From: an uncultured Pelagibacteraceae bacterium
GTDB lineage: Bacteria > Pseudomonadota > Alphaproteobacteria > Pelagibacterales > AG-422-B15
Assembly: GCA_902577765.1 (NCBI GenBank)
Contig: CACHAK010000008.1
Coordinates: 1-64,000 of the forward strand
Reading direction: 5' to 3'
Length of the DNA: 64,000 bases
Shown here: positions 56,747 through 64,000 of the stretch, piece by piece
Layout of the letters: every line of letters begins with the position of its first letter
Position numbering within the stretch: the first letter of the stretch is position 1
Program-made: the position numbers and the translations under genes
Notes under the pieces: model-generated
The model's input: the letters and a program-made list of their open reading frames with translations, nothing else
Databases searched by the model: none
What the model was told of the DNA's origin: nothing

Positions 56747-57643
56747 ATGAATTTATCAGAATTATTTTTAATTTTTCCTGAAATGAGTAAGGAAAGTCTT
56801 CGGATGTTTAGAAAATCCGTAGACGGCGCTTATAGGAATTTTTCAAGAGAATATGGTGATACAATTGAAGCTGTATTTGATCCAGTGCTTTATTTTTTGG
56901 TATGGTTTGAAAAATTATTGCAAAATTCACCTTGGCCATTAATTATTCTGGCAATTCTTATATTAGTGTATCTTGGCAGCAGAAGTATTTATTTAACTAT
57001 TGGATCTTTAATTGCACTGCTTTTAATCGGTTACTTCGGTATGTGGGAAGACACAATGTCAACTGTAAGTATCATTGGTGTATGTACATTTATGTCTATT
57101 GGCCTTGGAATACCAATAGGTATAGCCATGTCAAATTCTGATAGAGCTCGAGCTGCGATAACCCCTATACTTGATGTAATGCAAACAATGCCTTCATTTG
57201 TATATTTAATTCCAGTAGTAATGCTTCTTGGAATAGGAAAAATTCCTGGTTTATTAGCAGTAATTATTTATGCAATCCCACCCATTATAAGATTAACTGA
57301 TTTAGGAATTAGAGAAGTTGACAAAGAAGTTCTTGAGGCAGCAGACGCATTCGGTGCAAATAAGGCACAAAAATTATTTAGAGTTCAATTGCCACTTGCT
57401 TTACCAACAATATTTGCAGGAATAAACCAAACGATTATGATGGCATTAGCGATGGTAGTCATAGCTTCAATGATTGGAGTTAAAGGGCTTGGCCAGCCAG
57501 TATTAAAGGCAATTACTAATCAGTACTTTACGATGGGATTACTCAATGGACTTGCAATTGTCGCTTTAGCAATAATTTTTGATAGAGTTTCCCAATCATT
57601 TGGAAAAAGATTGCAACAACACAGGTCAGGCTCCCGTGAATAA
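56747..57643 (+). CDS. proW: Glycine betaine/proline ABC transporter permease
   Basis: A 298-residue membrane subunit with about six to seven TM helices. The cytoplasmic coupling loop is EVDKEVLEAADAFGANKAQKLFRVQLPLALP, the EAA motif of ProW/OpuAB. QTMPSFVYLIPVVMLLGIGKIPG is also typical. It lies after the hairpin and overlaps proV by 8 bases (GTGAATAA), so the two subunits are co-translated. Confidence 0.9.
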   Translation: MNLSELFLIFPEMSKESLRMFRKSVDGAYRNFSREYGDTIEAVFDPVLYFLVWFEKLLQNSPWPLIILAILILVYLGSRSIYLTIGSLIALLLIGYFGMWEDTMSTVSIIGVCTFMSIGLGIPIGIAMSNSDRARAAITPILDVMQTMPSFVYLIPVVMLLGIGKIPGLLAVIIYAIPPIIRLTDLGIREVDKEVLEAADAFGANKAQKLFRVQLPLALPTIFAGINQTIMMALAMVVIASMIGVKGLGQPVLKAITNQYFTMGLLNGLAIVALAIIFDRVSQSFGKRLQQHRSGSRE

Positions 57644-58655
57644 GACAAAGATCAAGATAACCAATCTCTATAAAATTTTTGGAAATAATTCAAAGAAATA
57701 TATTTCGAGTGTGCGTGATGGCATGTCAAAAGATGAACTGCTTTCAAAATATAATCATGTATTAGGTTTGGATAACATCAATTTAAACGTTGAAGATCAA
57801 TCTATACAAGTTGTGATGGGTTTATCGGGATCAGGAAAATCTACTTTGATAAGACACATTAATAGATTGATTGAGCCAACCGAGGGAACGGTCACAGTTG
57901 ATGGAGAGGATATTACTAAACTTAATAAAATGGATCTTCTAGAGTTTAGAAGAAATAAAACAGGGATGGTTTTTCAACGCTTTGCACTATTTCCTCATCA
58001 AAATATATTAGACAATGTCCAGTTTGGATTGAGCATAAAAAATCTAGATAAGTCAGACTCTATAGAAAGAGCAATGTACTGGATCGAAAAAGTTGGTTTA
58101 ACCGGTTTTGAAAATAAATTCCCAAATCAATTGTCAGGAGGAATGCAGCAAAGAGTAGGTTTAGCTAGGGCGTTAGCTACTGATCCAGATATATTGCTAA
58201 TGGACGAAGCCTTTAGTGCGCTTGATCCATTAATAAGAACTGATATGCAGGACCAATTACTGGACTTACAAAAGAATTTAAATAAAACAATTATGTTCAT
58301 AACTCATGACCTCGATGAGGCACTAAAATTAGGCGACCGAATAGCTATACTCAATGGCGGAAAACTTGTTCAAGATGGAAATGCAGAGGAAATTCTTTTA
58401 AAACCCGCTGATCAATATGTGGCCAATTTTGTTAAGGATGTTAATCGTATAAAGGTTTTAAAAATCAAGACAATTCTTGACCAAGGAGGTGAACGAGCAA
58501 ATTCTAATCAAACTGTAAACGTAAATGATAGTATTGAAAATTGCTTGCCGGCAATACTTGAAAGTCAATCCGGTCTTAACGTAATTGATGAGAAAAACAA
58601 TTTTGTTGGCTCAGTATCAAAAAACAAAATTATAGATATTTTGCAAAAATCTTAG
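57636..58655 (+). CDS. proV: Glycine betaine/proline ABC transporter ATP-binding protein
   Basis: A 339-residue ATPase. GLSGSGKSTLIRHINRL is Walker A, LSGGMQQRVGLARALATDPDILLMDEAFSALDP the signature and Walker B, and FITHDLDEALKLGDRIAIL the switch. The C-terminal ~65 residues form only a partial CBS-like module (NCLPAILESQSGLNVIDEKNNFVGSV), less than the tandem CBS osmosensor of OpuAA. The start is GTG 57636; the frame opens further upstream inside proW. Confidence 0.92.
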   Translation: MNKTKIKITNLYKIFGNNSKKYISSVRDGMSKDELLSKYNHVLGLDNINLNVEDQSIQVVMGLSGSGKSTLIRHINRLIEPTEGTVTVDGEDITKLNKMDLLEFRRNKTGMVFQRFALFPHQNILDNVQFGLSIKNLDKSDSIERAMYWIEKVGLTGFENKFPNQLSGGMQQRVGLARALATDPDILLMDEAFSALDPLIRTDMQDQLLDLQKNLNKTIMFITHDLDEALKLGDRIAILNGGKLVQDGNAEEILLKPADQYVANFVKDVNRIKVLKIKTILDQGGERANSNQTVNVNDSIENCLPAILESQSGLNVIDEKNNFVGSVSKNKIIDILQKS

Positions 58656-58676
58656 GATTAATTCTACTAAATTTTT

Positions 58677-61085
58677 TTATTGCCTTAAATTTTTACCGGT
58701 TTGGTCATAACAAGCATTATCAACAATTGAGGCATTATAAAACTCTCCATTTATTTCAACTTGCAAAACTTCTTTGGATTTTAATAAATCATTGTTCAAG
58801 TATGCAAAAGCAATACTTTTTTGCACATAGTGGCCGAAGCCTCCAGATGTTACATATCCGATACATACTTCATTCTGCATAACAGCTTCATTGCTAGTCA
58901 CATCTATGTTGTCAGTTTCAATTACCAAGGAAAATAATCTGTGATTGCTATCATCTTTAACTGCAGCGTCTTTACCAATAAAATCTTTATCCCAATTTAT
59001 AAATGCAGAAAGGCCAGTTTCTTTTGGAGTATAGTCAGGTCTAAAATCTAGTGTCCATGCGCCCCAATTTTTTTCTAGTCTCATAGACATCAAAGCTCTT
59101 CCGCCAAAAGGTTTAATGTTGAATTCTTCTCCTGCATCCTCAATAGCCTCATACAGCTTGATTTGATAGTGTGGAGCTACATATATTTCATATCCCAATT
59201 CTCCAGTAAATGACAACCGGTTGACTAATGCAGGAACACCAGCAACAAACATTTGTCTAGAATCTCTAAATTTAAATGACTCATTAGAAACATCTTCTCT
59301 TACCAATAATTGCAGTAAATTTCTAGACTTTGGGCCAGAAATAGCAAGGCCGTGATAATCATCAGATCTGTTTTTATAAATGACCTCATATTGATCTAGA
59401 TGTTGTTCAAACCATCGTCGATGCATTTCCTGAGCGGCACCAGATCCATAAACCATAAAATGATTTTCACTAATACACGAAACTGTAAGGTCCCCATATA
59501 ATTTACCTTTTTTAGATAGCATTGGACTTAGTGCTATGCGTCCAACTTTAGGTATTCTACCTGCCAAAATATAATCCAAAAATTTTCTTGAGTCTTTTCC
59601 CTTAAATTCATGTTTAGAAAAATTAGCAATCTCTGTTACTCCAACGTTTTCTCTTACATTTTTTACTTCATTTGAAACATAGTTATGGGATCGAGAGCGC
59701 TTGATAGTTGGTTCTTCGTAAGCATCATCAGGATTATCAGCAAACCATAGAACATTTTCGAGTCCAAAGCTGTCACCCATAACTGCTCCCATGTTAACGA
59801 AGCGATCATATAAAGCTGTAGTTTTTTGTTTCCTTCCTTTTGGCAAAGTCTCATTTGGAAATGTCATAATAAATCTTCGTTCATAATTTTCAGATGATTT
59901 AATTGTTCCATAATGTGGAGATGCATAATCACCAAACCGAGCGACATCCATCGCCCAAACATCTATGGAAGGTTCACCATCAATAATCCATTCTGCAATA
60001 CATTTGCCAACACCTCCTCCTTGACAGAACCCGGCCATAACACCGACTGCTACCCAATAATTTCTCATACCTGGAACTGGTCCAATGAGAGGATTTCCAT
60101 CAGGACCAAATGTAAAAGGGCCGTTAACAATATTTTTAATTCCTGCTTTTTCCAAAGCTGGCATTCTCTCAAAACCAATGACTAATCGATCTTGAATATT
60201 TTCTAATTTTGGTTCCAACAGTTCATGTCCAAAATCTAATGGGGTTCCCTGAACTTTCCAAGGAGTAGACTTATGTTCATATGTGCCAAGCAACATGCCT
60301 TGTCCTTCTTGTCTAAAATAGATATTACCATCAAAATCAGTTCCAACTGGTAGCCTTGTTCCCTTAGGCATCGCTGCTATTTCTGGAATTGTATCAGTGA
60401 TTAAATAATGATGCTCCATTGGCTGTACAGGCAAATTTAATCCAGCAAGTTTACTGACCTCTCTCGCCCAAAGTCCTGCAGCATTAATTACAATTTCTGT
60501 ATGAATATTGCCCTTATCAGTAAACACATCCCAGGTTCCATCTTCTCTTTGCTTAGTGTCTTTAACCTCAGTATTTGTGTAATAGTTAGCGCCATGAACT
60601 TTTGCAGATTTTGCAAATGCATATGTGACACCTGATGGATCTACTTCTCCATCGATCGGATCCCACAAAGCTGAAATATATTTATTGGGATCGATAAGAG
60701 GATTTTTTTTTGCAACCTCCTCTAATGAGATAAACTCTTGATCAAGACCCATATATCTGGCTTTTGTTCTTTCTCTTTTAAGATAATCAGACCAAACTTC
60801 ATTAGAGGCTAAATAAAACCCTCCACTTGGTTTAAAGCCAACTGAATGACCTGAAGTCTCTTCAATTTCCTTGTACAAGTTTATTGTATATGCCATCAGT
60901 CTGGATATGTTTGGATCTGAAGAAATGACATGAACGTTTCCTGCGGCATGCCATGAGGATCCTGCTGTTAATTCTTTTCGCTCAAGGAGAACGCAGTCCT
61001 TCACCCCAAACTTTGCTAAATGGAAAAGAATAGAGCAACCTACAACTCCCCCGCCAATAACAACAACTTTAGCATGAGTTTGCAT
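58677..61085 (-). CDS. FAD-dependent dimethylglycine/sarcosine dehydrogenase-type enzyme with GcvT domain
   Basis: An 802-residue two-module protein. The N-terminal DAO/FAD domain starts VVVIGGGVVGCSILFHLAK, and ELTAGSSWHAAGNVH carries the His that binds FAD covalently in DMGDH/SARDH. An FAO_M-type linker and a GcvT-like folate domain (about residues 430-800, with LAISGPKSRNLLQLLV and FTGELGYEIYVAPHYQ) follow. Such enzymes oxidise dimethylglycine or sarcosine and pass the methyl carbon to tetrahydrofolate as methylene-THF. Placed next to the BHMT-like gene it would handle the dimethylglycine made there. The exact substrate is not set by sequence. Confidence 0.88.
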   Translation of the reverse strand: MQTHAKVVVIGGGVVGCSILFHLAKFGVKDCVLLERKELTAGSSWHAAGNVHVISSDPNISRLMAYTINLYKEIEETSGHSVGFKPSGGFYLASNEVWSDYLKRERTKARYMGLDQEFISLEEVAKKNPLIDPNKYISALWDPIDGEVDPSGVTYAFAKSAKVHGANYYTNTEVKDTKQREDGTWDVFTDKGNIHTEIVINAAGLWAREVSKLAGLNLPVQPMEHHYLITDTIPEIAAMPKGTRLPVGTDFDGNIYFRQEGQGMLLGTYEHKSTPWKVQGTPLDFGHELLEPKLENIQDRLVIGFERMPALEKAGIKNIVNGPFTFGPDGNPLIGPVPGMRNYWVAVGVMAGFCQGGGVGKCIAEWIIDGEPSIDVWAMDVARFGDYASPHYGTIKSSENYERRFIMTFPNETLPKGRKQKTTALYDRFVNMGAVMGDSFGLENVLWFADNPDDAYEEPTIKRSRSHNYVSNEVKNVRENVGVTEIANFSKHEFKGKDSRKFLDYILAGRIPKVGRIALSPMLSKKGKLYGDLTVSCISENHFMVYGSGAAQEMHRRWFEQHLDQYEVIYKNRSDDYHGLAISGPKSRNLLQLLVREDVSNESFKFRDSRQMFVAGVPALVNRLSFTGELGYEIYVAPHYQIKLYEAIEDAGEEFNIKPFGGRALMSMRLEKNWGAWTLDFRPDYTPKETGLSAFINWDKDFIGKDAAVKDDSNHRLFSLVIETDNIDVTSNEAVMQNEVCIGYVTSGGFGHYVQKSIAFAYLNNDLLKSKEVLQVEINGEFYNASIVDNACYDQTGKNLRQ

Positions 61086-61087
61086 TC

Positions 61088-62128
61088 TTAAGGTGTGAAT
61101 TCTTTATTTACCTGCTTAAGAGTTTCGTCTGTTCCATGGTGAAAATGTTTTCTCATGTCCGGCATATATTTCATCGAAATTGGTTTTTTACCAACTGCAA
61201 CTGACATTTCTCTCACGTGATGTGCTTCGGCGCCACAACAAATTCCAATAAAGTTGATATTTTTTTCCATACAGTCTGCAGCAAATTTAGCCATTTCAAA
61301 ACGATTACAAAAAAGATTATCCAAGGCTACAGGAAATGCATTATTTCCAGGAATACAATCACATCCATCATCAGAAATATTTAAAAAACCAGGTTCCTTT
61401 TCTGTTGTTCGATAAGGCACTGGCAATCCAGCAACATGGCAAGATACTTTATCTCTTACTTTTTCTAGAAGTTTCATAGTCATATCTGGCCCTCTATAAC
61501 AGTTTAAACCAACGACATTTGCACCCAAGTCTTCCATCATTTTACATGCATCTTCAGGTGTATGTCCTTCTCTTGTCTTATCTCCCCTGGGTATCGCAAA
61601 ATTTGTAACTGCAATCATGCCTTCATCTTTGATTGCTTTTAGAGCAATTTTCATTTCCTCAGTCCAATTAATTGTCTCAGCGACAATAAAATCAACTCCC
61701 GCTTCCTTTGCCCACGCCACTTGTTCCTCATACATTTTCTGACATTGAATAAGAGATTGTTTATCATTTGGATCATAAATATTTGTATTTGCTACATCTC
61801 CACAAACCATAAGATCTAAATCTTTATATTCATTAGCTGCATCTTTTGCAATTTGAAGAGCATTTTTCTGTAAAGACTCTAATAAATGTTCTTTCCCAAT
61901 TATTCTTAATTTTTCTCTATGGCCATAATAAGTGAAAGCTTGGACAACATCAGATCCTGCTCTTATAAATTCTCTATGTAATTGAGTAACAACTTCTGGG
62001 TGCTCTAAAACAACTTCAGGAACAAATCCTCCTGCGGATAAGTAACCTCTTCGTTCCATGGCGAATAAATAACCTTCAGCACAAATGATTGGCCCCTCAT
62101 TTAATCTCGTTATCAGATCTTTTTTCAT
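61088..62128 (-). CDS. bhmT: Betaine-homocysteine methyltransferase-like enzyme
   Basis: A 346-residue zinc-dependent homocysteine S-methyltransferase. GPIICAEGYLFAMERRGYLSAGGFVPEVVLEHP opens it, GANVVGLNCYRGPDMTM supplies the first zinc cysteine, and GICCGAEAHHVREMSVAVG the vicinal CC pair. It would move a methyl group from glycine betaine (or DMSP-type sulfonium) to homocysteine, giving methionine and dimethylglycine. It is 2 bases from the dehydrogenase gene, so both are co-transcribed. The donor is inferred. Confidence 0.83.
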   Translation of the reverse strand: MKKDLITRLNEGPIICAEGYLFAMERRGYLSAGGFVPEVVLEHPEVVTQLHREFIRAGSDVVQAFTYYGHREKLRIIGKEHLLESLQKNALQIAKDAANEYKDLDLMVCGDVANTNIYDPNDKQSLIQCQKMYEEQVAWAKEAGVDFIVAETINWTEEMKIALKAIKDEGMIAVTNFAIPRGDKTREGHTPEDACKMMEDLGANVVGLNCYRGPDMTMKLLEKVRDKVSCHVAGLPVPYRTTEKEPGFLNISDDGCDCIPGNNAFPVALDNLFCNRFEMAKFAADCMEKNINFIGICCGAEAHHVREMSVAVGKKPISMKYMPDMRKHFHHGTDETLKQVNKEFTP

Positions 62129-62239
62129 GAATGCACTCCTAATTTATTCAAACAATAAATAAAAAATTATACCTAATTTAATATTCTGTCGAATTAAAAA
62201 AATGACAAGGCTATTCTTTTTTGGAATGAATAAGCATTT

Positions 62240-63610
62240 CTAATTTGAAAACAAACGCTCATCAAGCGGATAAGTAGAAATCGTTTCGTAACCATTATTT
62301 GTTACGACACCCTGATCCTCAAGCTTGACCATGTGGTCCCCATTAACTTCACCCACCAAAGCCTCGACACAAAGAGTCAGTCCTGGTTCCAGAACAGCGT
62401 CAAAGGCATTTTTAACCAAACGGTCTGGGTAGGCGATCAATGGCCATTCGTCACACATCCCGACACCATGCATAGGTGATGAATACTTGAGCGCCTGATA
62501 CTTGTCCTGCAACACGTGCAAAGAATGAGTTAAGTCTTCCATGTGAAGGCCGGGCTTGAGAAGCCTTGTGTTATAGCGAATGTGTTCTACTGCCTCTGCA
62601 TAACTCTCGCGCATATTAGCTGGCGCTAAACTATCTCCAATCCACCAGGTACGACTGAGATCTGCACAAATCCCATAGGGGCCGATCAAATCAGTATCAA
62701 AAGCAAGAATTTCGTTCTCAGATATGATCCTTGGCCCACATTCTTGAAACCATGGGTTGGTGCGTGGCCCTGAAGTAAGCAGTCTTGTCTCAATCCACTC
62801 GCCACCTCTTTTAATATTTTCTGCATGGAGTACCGCCCAAACATCATCCTCTGTCACACCACCTTTTGGAATTTCTGCGCGTGCAAACTCCTCCATAACT
62901 GCCATCGAGCGTTCACAAGAATAAATAGAACAGCGCATTGCTCGTAATTCGTGCTCGGTTTTGATAGCTCGTGCACGTTCTGTCACTTCCTCACCGTCAC
63001 AGTACTCAAGCCCTGCTCGACGGACCGCATCTAAACCTGCAGGCTGAATTTTGTCTATACCGACTTGTGTACAACCTGGAGCGTGAGTGGCAATTAAGTC
63101 TAGTACCTCAGCTGCGAAAGCGTCAGCTGCTGGCCCAATCCGGTCACCACGGGCGAAGTAAAACATGTCCGCACCTGAGCGGCTCTCCCGAACAAGTGGA
63201 TTGTATTGGGCGAGGAATGGTGCGTTTTTATAATCCCAGAGTACCATATACCCATCAGCACAAAGCAAGCACGCCCGGAACGGATTGTGGGTGTTCCACA
63301 ACTGCATATTTGTCGTGTCAGTTGCATAACGAATATTAAGGGGATCAAACATCAATAAGCCCCCATAACCCCTGGCTACAATTGCATCAGTCAAGCGTTT
63401 GTGTCTGGCTTTGCGCATCTCAGTCAGATCTGGCAATATAAGCCCTGCATCTTGCCATTCAGCATAGGCTAATGCAGTTGGGCCAATTTCGACACGATCG
63501 CCATCATTGATTGTTCCATCGCCCAGATGCACCCCCTGGCTTGGGTCTATCTTATGATTATCGCTGTAGTAATTATTTATATTTGGTAATATTTTACGAT
63601 TTATCTTCAT
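62240..63610 (-). CDS. dddP: DMSP lyase DddP (M24 fold), probably horizontally acquired
   Basis: Cleaves dimethylsulfoniopropionate to DMS and acrylate in the cytoplasm. The 456-residue protein follows DddP end to end: IDPSQGVHLGDGTINDGDRVEIGPT, LMFDPLNIRYATDTTNMQLWN, GGEWIETRLLTSGPRTNPWFQECGPRII, SRTWWIG, MHGVGMCDEWPL. The metal ligands Asp305, Asp317, His381, Glu416 and Glu431 and the catalytic Asp387 keep exactly the spacing of the Ruegeria enzyme (D295, D307, H371, E406, E421, D377) with a shift of 10. It is much richer in G+C than its neighbours except for the first ~22 codons. ATG 63610 starts an AT-rich extension of ~10 residues. Confidence 0.93.
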   Translation of the reverse strand: MKINRKILPNINNYYSDNHKIDPSQGVHLGDGTINDGDRVEIGPTALAYAEWQDAGLILPDLTEMRKARHKRLTDAIVARGYGGLLMFDPLNIRYATDTTNMQLWNTHNPFRACLLCADGYMVLWDYKNAPFLAQYNPLVRESRSGADMFYFARGDRIGPAADAFAAEVLDLIATHAPGCTQVGIDKIQPAGLDAVRRAGLEYCDGEEVTERARAIKTEHELRAMRCSIYSCERSMAVMEEFARAEIPKGGVTEDDVWAVLHAENIKRGGEWIETRLLTSGPRTNPWFQECGPRIISENEILAFDTDLIGPYGICADLSRTWWIGDSLAPANMRESYAEAVEHIRYNTRLLKPGLHMEDLTHSLHVLQDKYQALKYSSPMHGVGMCDEWPLIAYPDRLVKNAFDAVLEPGLTLCVEALVGEVNGDHMVKLEDQGVVTNNGYETISTYPLDERLFSN

Positions 63611-63618
63611 TTTATTAA

Positions 63619-64000
63619 TTAAGGATTAATTCTATTCAAATAATTTAATCTACCTACGATCTCATCCCTATCAATATAATATCCTTGGAGGTGTCTATTA
63701 CCTGAATTGGCATCGTATTCTTTTCTGCCATGCAAGACTCTTCTGTTATTAAAGCTAAAAATATCTCCAGCTTCTAATCTGAAATTGATTTCAAACCTAG
63801 GGTCATGTAGCAATGAAAGAAGTTTACGATATGCTTCATAGAAGCTATCCATAACTTCAGGACTGCAATCCATTATTCCCATATAAGCAACGCTGAACCG
63901 TATATCATTAAAATCATTGTTGTGATCTAGAGTAAATATGGGTTTATGCGTTACTCTAATTGTGTTTGCGGTGTAATCTCTATTTACAAATTTTACAGGT
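63619..64000 (-). CDS. Gamma-butyrobetaine-hydroxylase-like 2-oxoglutarate dioxygenase (3' part)
   Basis: The frame is open to the right edge, so only the C-terminal ~126 residues are seen; the ATG at 63882 is internal, not the start. YTANTIRVTHKPIFTLDH precedes VAYMGIMDCSPEVMDSFYEAYRKL, LEAGDIFSFNNRRVLHGR (distal iron His) and SGNRHLQGYYIDRDEIVGRL (the 2-oxoglutarate Arg in RHLQG). This is the pattern of BBOX-type dioxygenases that hydroxylate gamma-butyrobetaine to carnitine or related betaines. The first iron motif (HxD) lies outside the window. It is 8 bases from dddP, in the same direction and with normal low G+C. Confidence 0.78.
   Translation of the reverse strand, partial: PVKFVNRDYTANTIRVTHKPIFTLDHNNDFNDIRFSVAYMGIMDCSPEVMDSFYEAYRKLLSLLHDPRFEINFRLEAGDIFSFNNRRVLHGRKEYDANSGNRHLQGYYIDRDEIVGRLNYLNRINP

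Noticed and set aside
62971-63339. A long plus-strand open frame inside dddP (122 codons)
   Set aside because: It is antisense to a fully conserved dddP and arises from the higher G+C (fewer chance stops); the peptide shows no domain or RBS.

Overview
The window is AT-rich (most stretches roughly 30% G+C), densely coded and free of insertion sequences. It looks like a chromosome segment of a streamlined marine alphaproteobacterium. Alphaproteobacterial marks include a TrcR/DUF1013 regulator, a split pntAA-pntAB-pntB transhydrogenase preceded by a tiny COX4-like membrane protein, an rluD-rpoH pair, HisN-type histidinol phosphatase, FtsH with HEGGH, and tol-pal downstream of yebC. The AT bias and the osmolyte and DMSP genes suggest a SAR11/HIMB59/AEGEAN-169/SAR116-like plankton lineage. 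The exact clade cannot be fixed from this sequence.

Layout. (1) 1-13740: one co-oriented surface-polysaccharide cluster with glycosyltransferases, two methyltransferases, rfbB-rfbD-rfbA, a GT2/flippase-like fusion, epimerases, a WecA-like initiating transferase, a Wzz-like protein and an O-antigen ligase/polymerase. A SET-domain protein follows (13759-14268). (2) 14263-24500: housekeeping genes (TrhO, PlsC-like, AlkA-like, SCP2, HisN-like, DUF1329), tRNA-Val(GAC), a basic microprotein coupled to bL36 type B, an N-formylglutamate amidohydrolase, a hydrolase, the COX4-like protein with pntAA/AB/B, and rpsU. rpsU has no standard start codon. (3) 24589-28653 (minus): purE-purK, trcR, a quinone oxidoreductase, hsp20 and rpmE. 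(4) 29020-35623 (minus): a tkt-gap-pgk-fba-efp-suhB run. (5) 35789-38563: a coiled-coil protein, zapA, 5-FCL, a YmdB-like phosphoesterase and yebC. A PD-(D/E)XK nuclease then sits where ruvCAB is often found. (6) 39056-50846: tolQ-tolR-tolA-tolB-pal-cpoB, tilS, ftsH, folP, glmM, purA. (7) 50843-53038: rpoH, rluD and a small membrane protein. (8) 53035-64000: a methylated-osmolyte region with a choline-dehydrogenase-like GMC enzyme, a DMT permease, a glycine-betaine ABC transporter, a DMGDH/SARDH-like enzyme, a BHMT-like methyltransferase, the DMSP lyase DddP and a gamma-butyrobetaine-hydroxylase-like gene cut by the window edge.

How it fits together. Region 8 encodes uptake of quaternary amines and their stepwise demethylation: choline towards betaine, betaine methyl transfer to homocysteine, then oxidation of dimethylglycine/sarcosine with methyl units passed to folate. 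It also encodes DMSP cleavage. dddP stands out: it is far richer in G+C than its neighbours except for its first ~22 codons, and it keeps every metal-binding and catalytic residue at the published spacing. I read it as a recently acquired gene inserted into the osmolyte module.

Most interesting points: the high-G+C dddP, the AUA start of rpsU, the PD-(D/E)XK nuclease between yebC and tolQ with no ruvCAB, the GT2/flippase-like fusion, the SET-domain methyltransferase, and the microprotein coupled to bL36.
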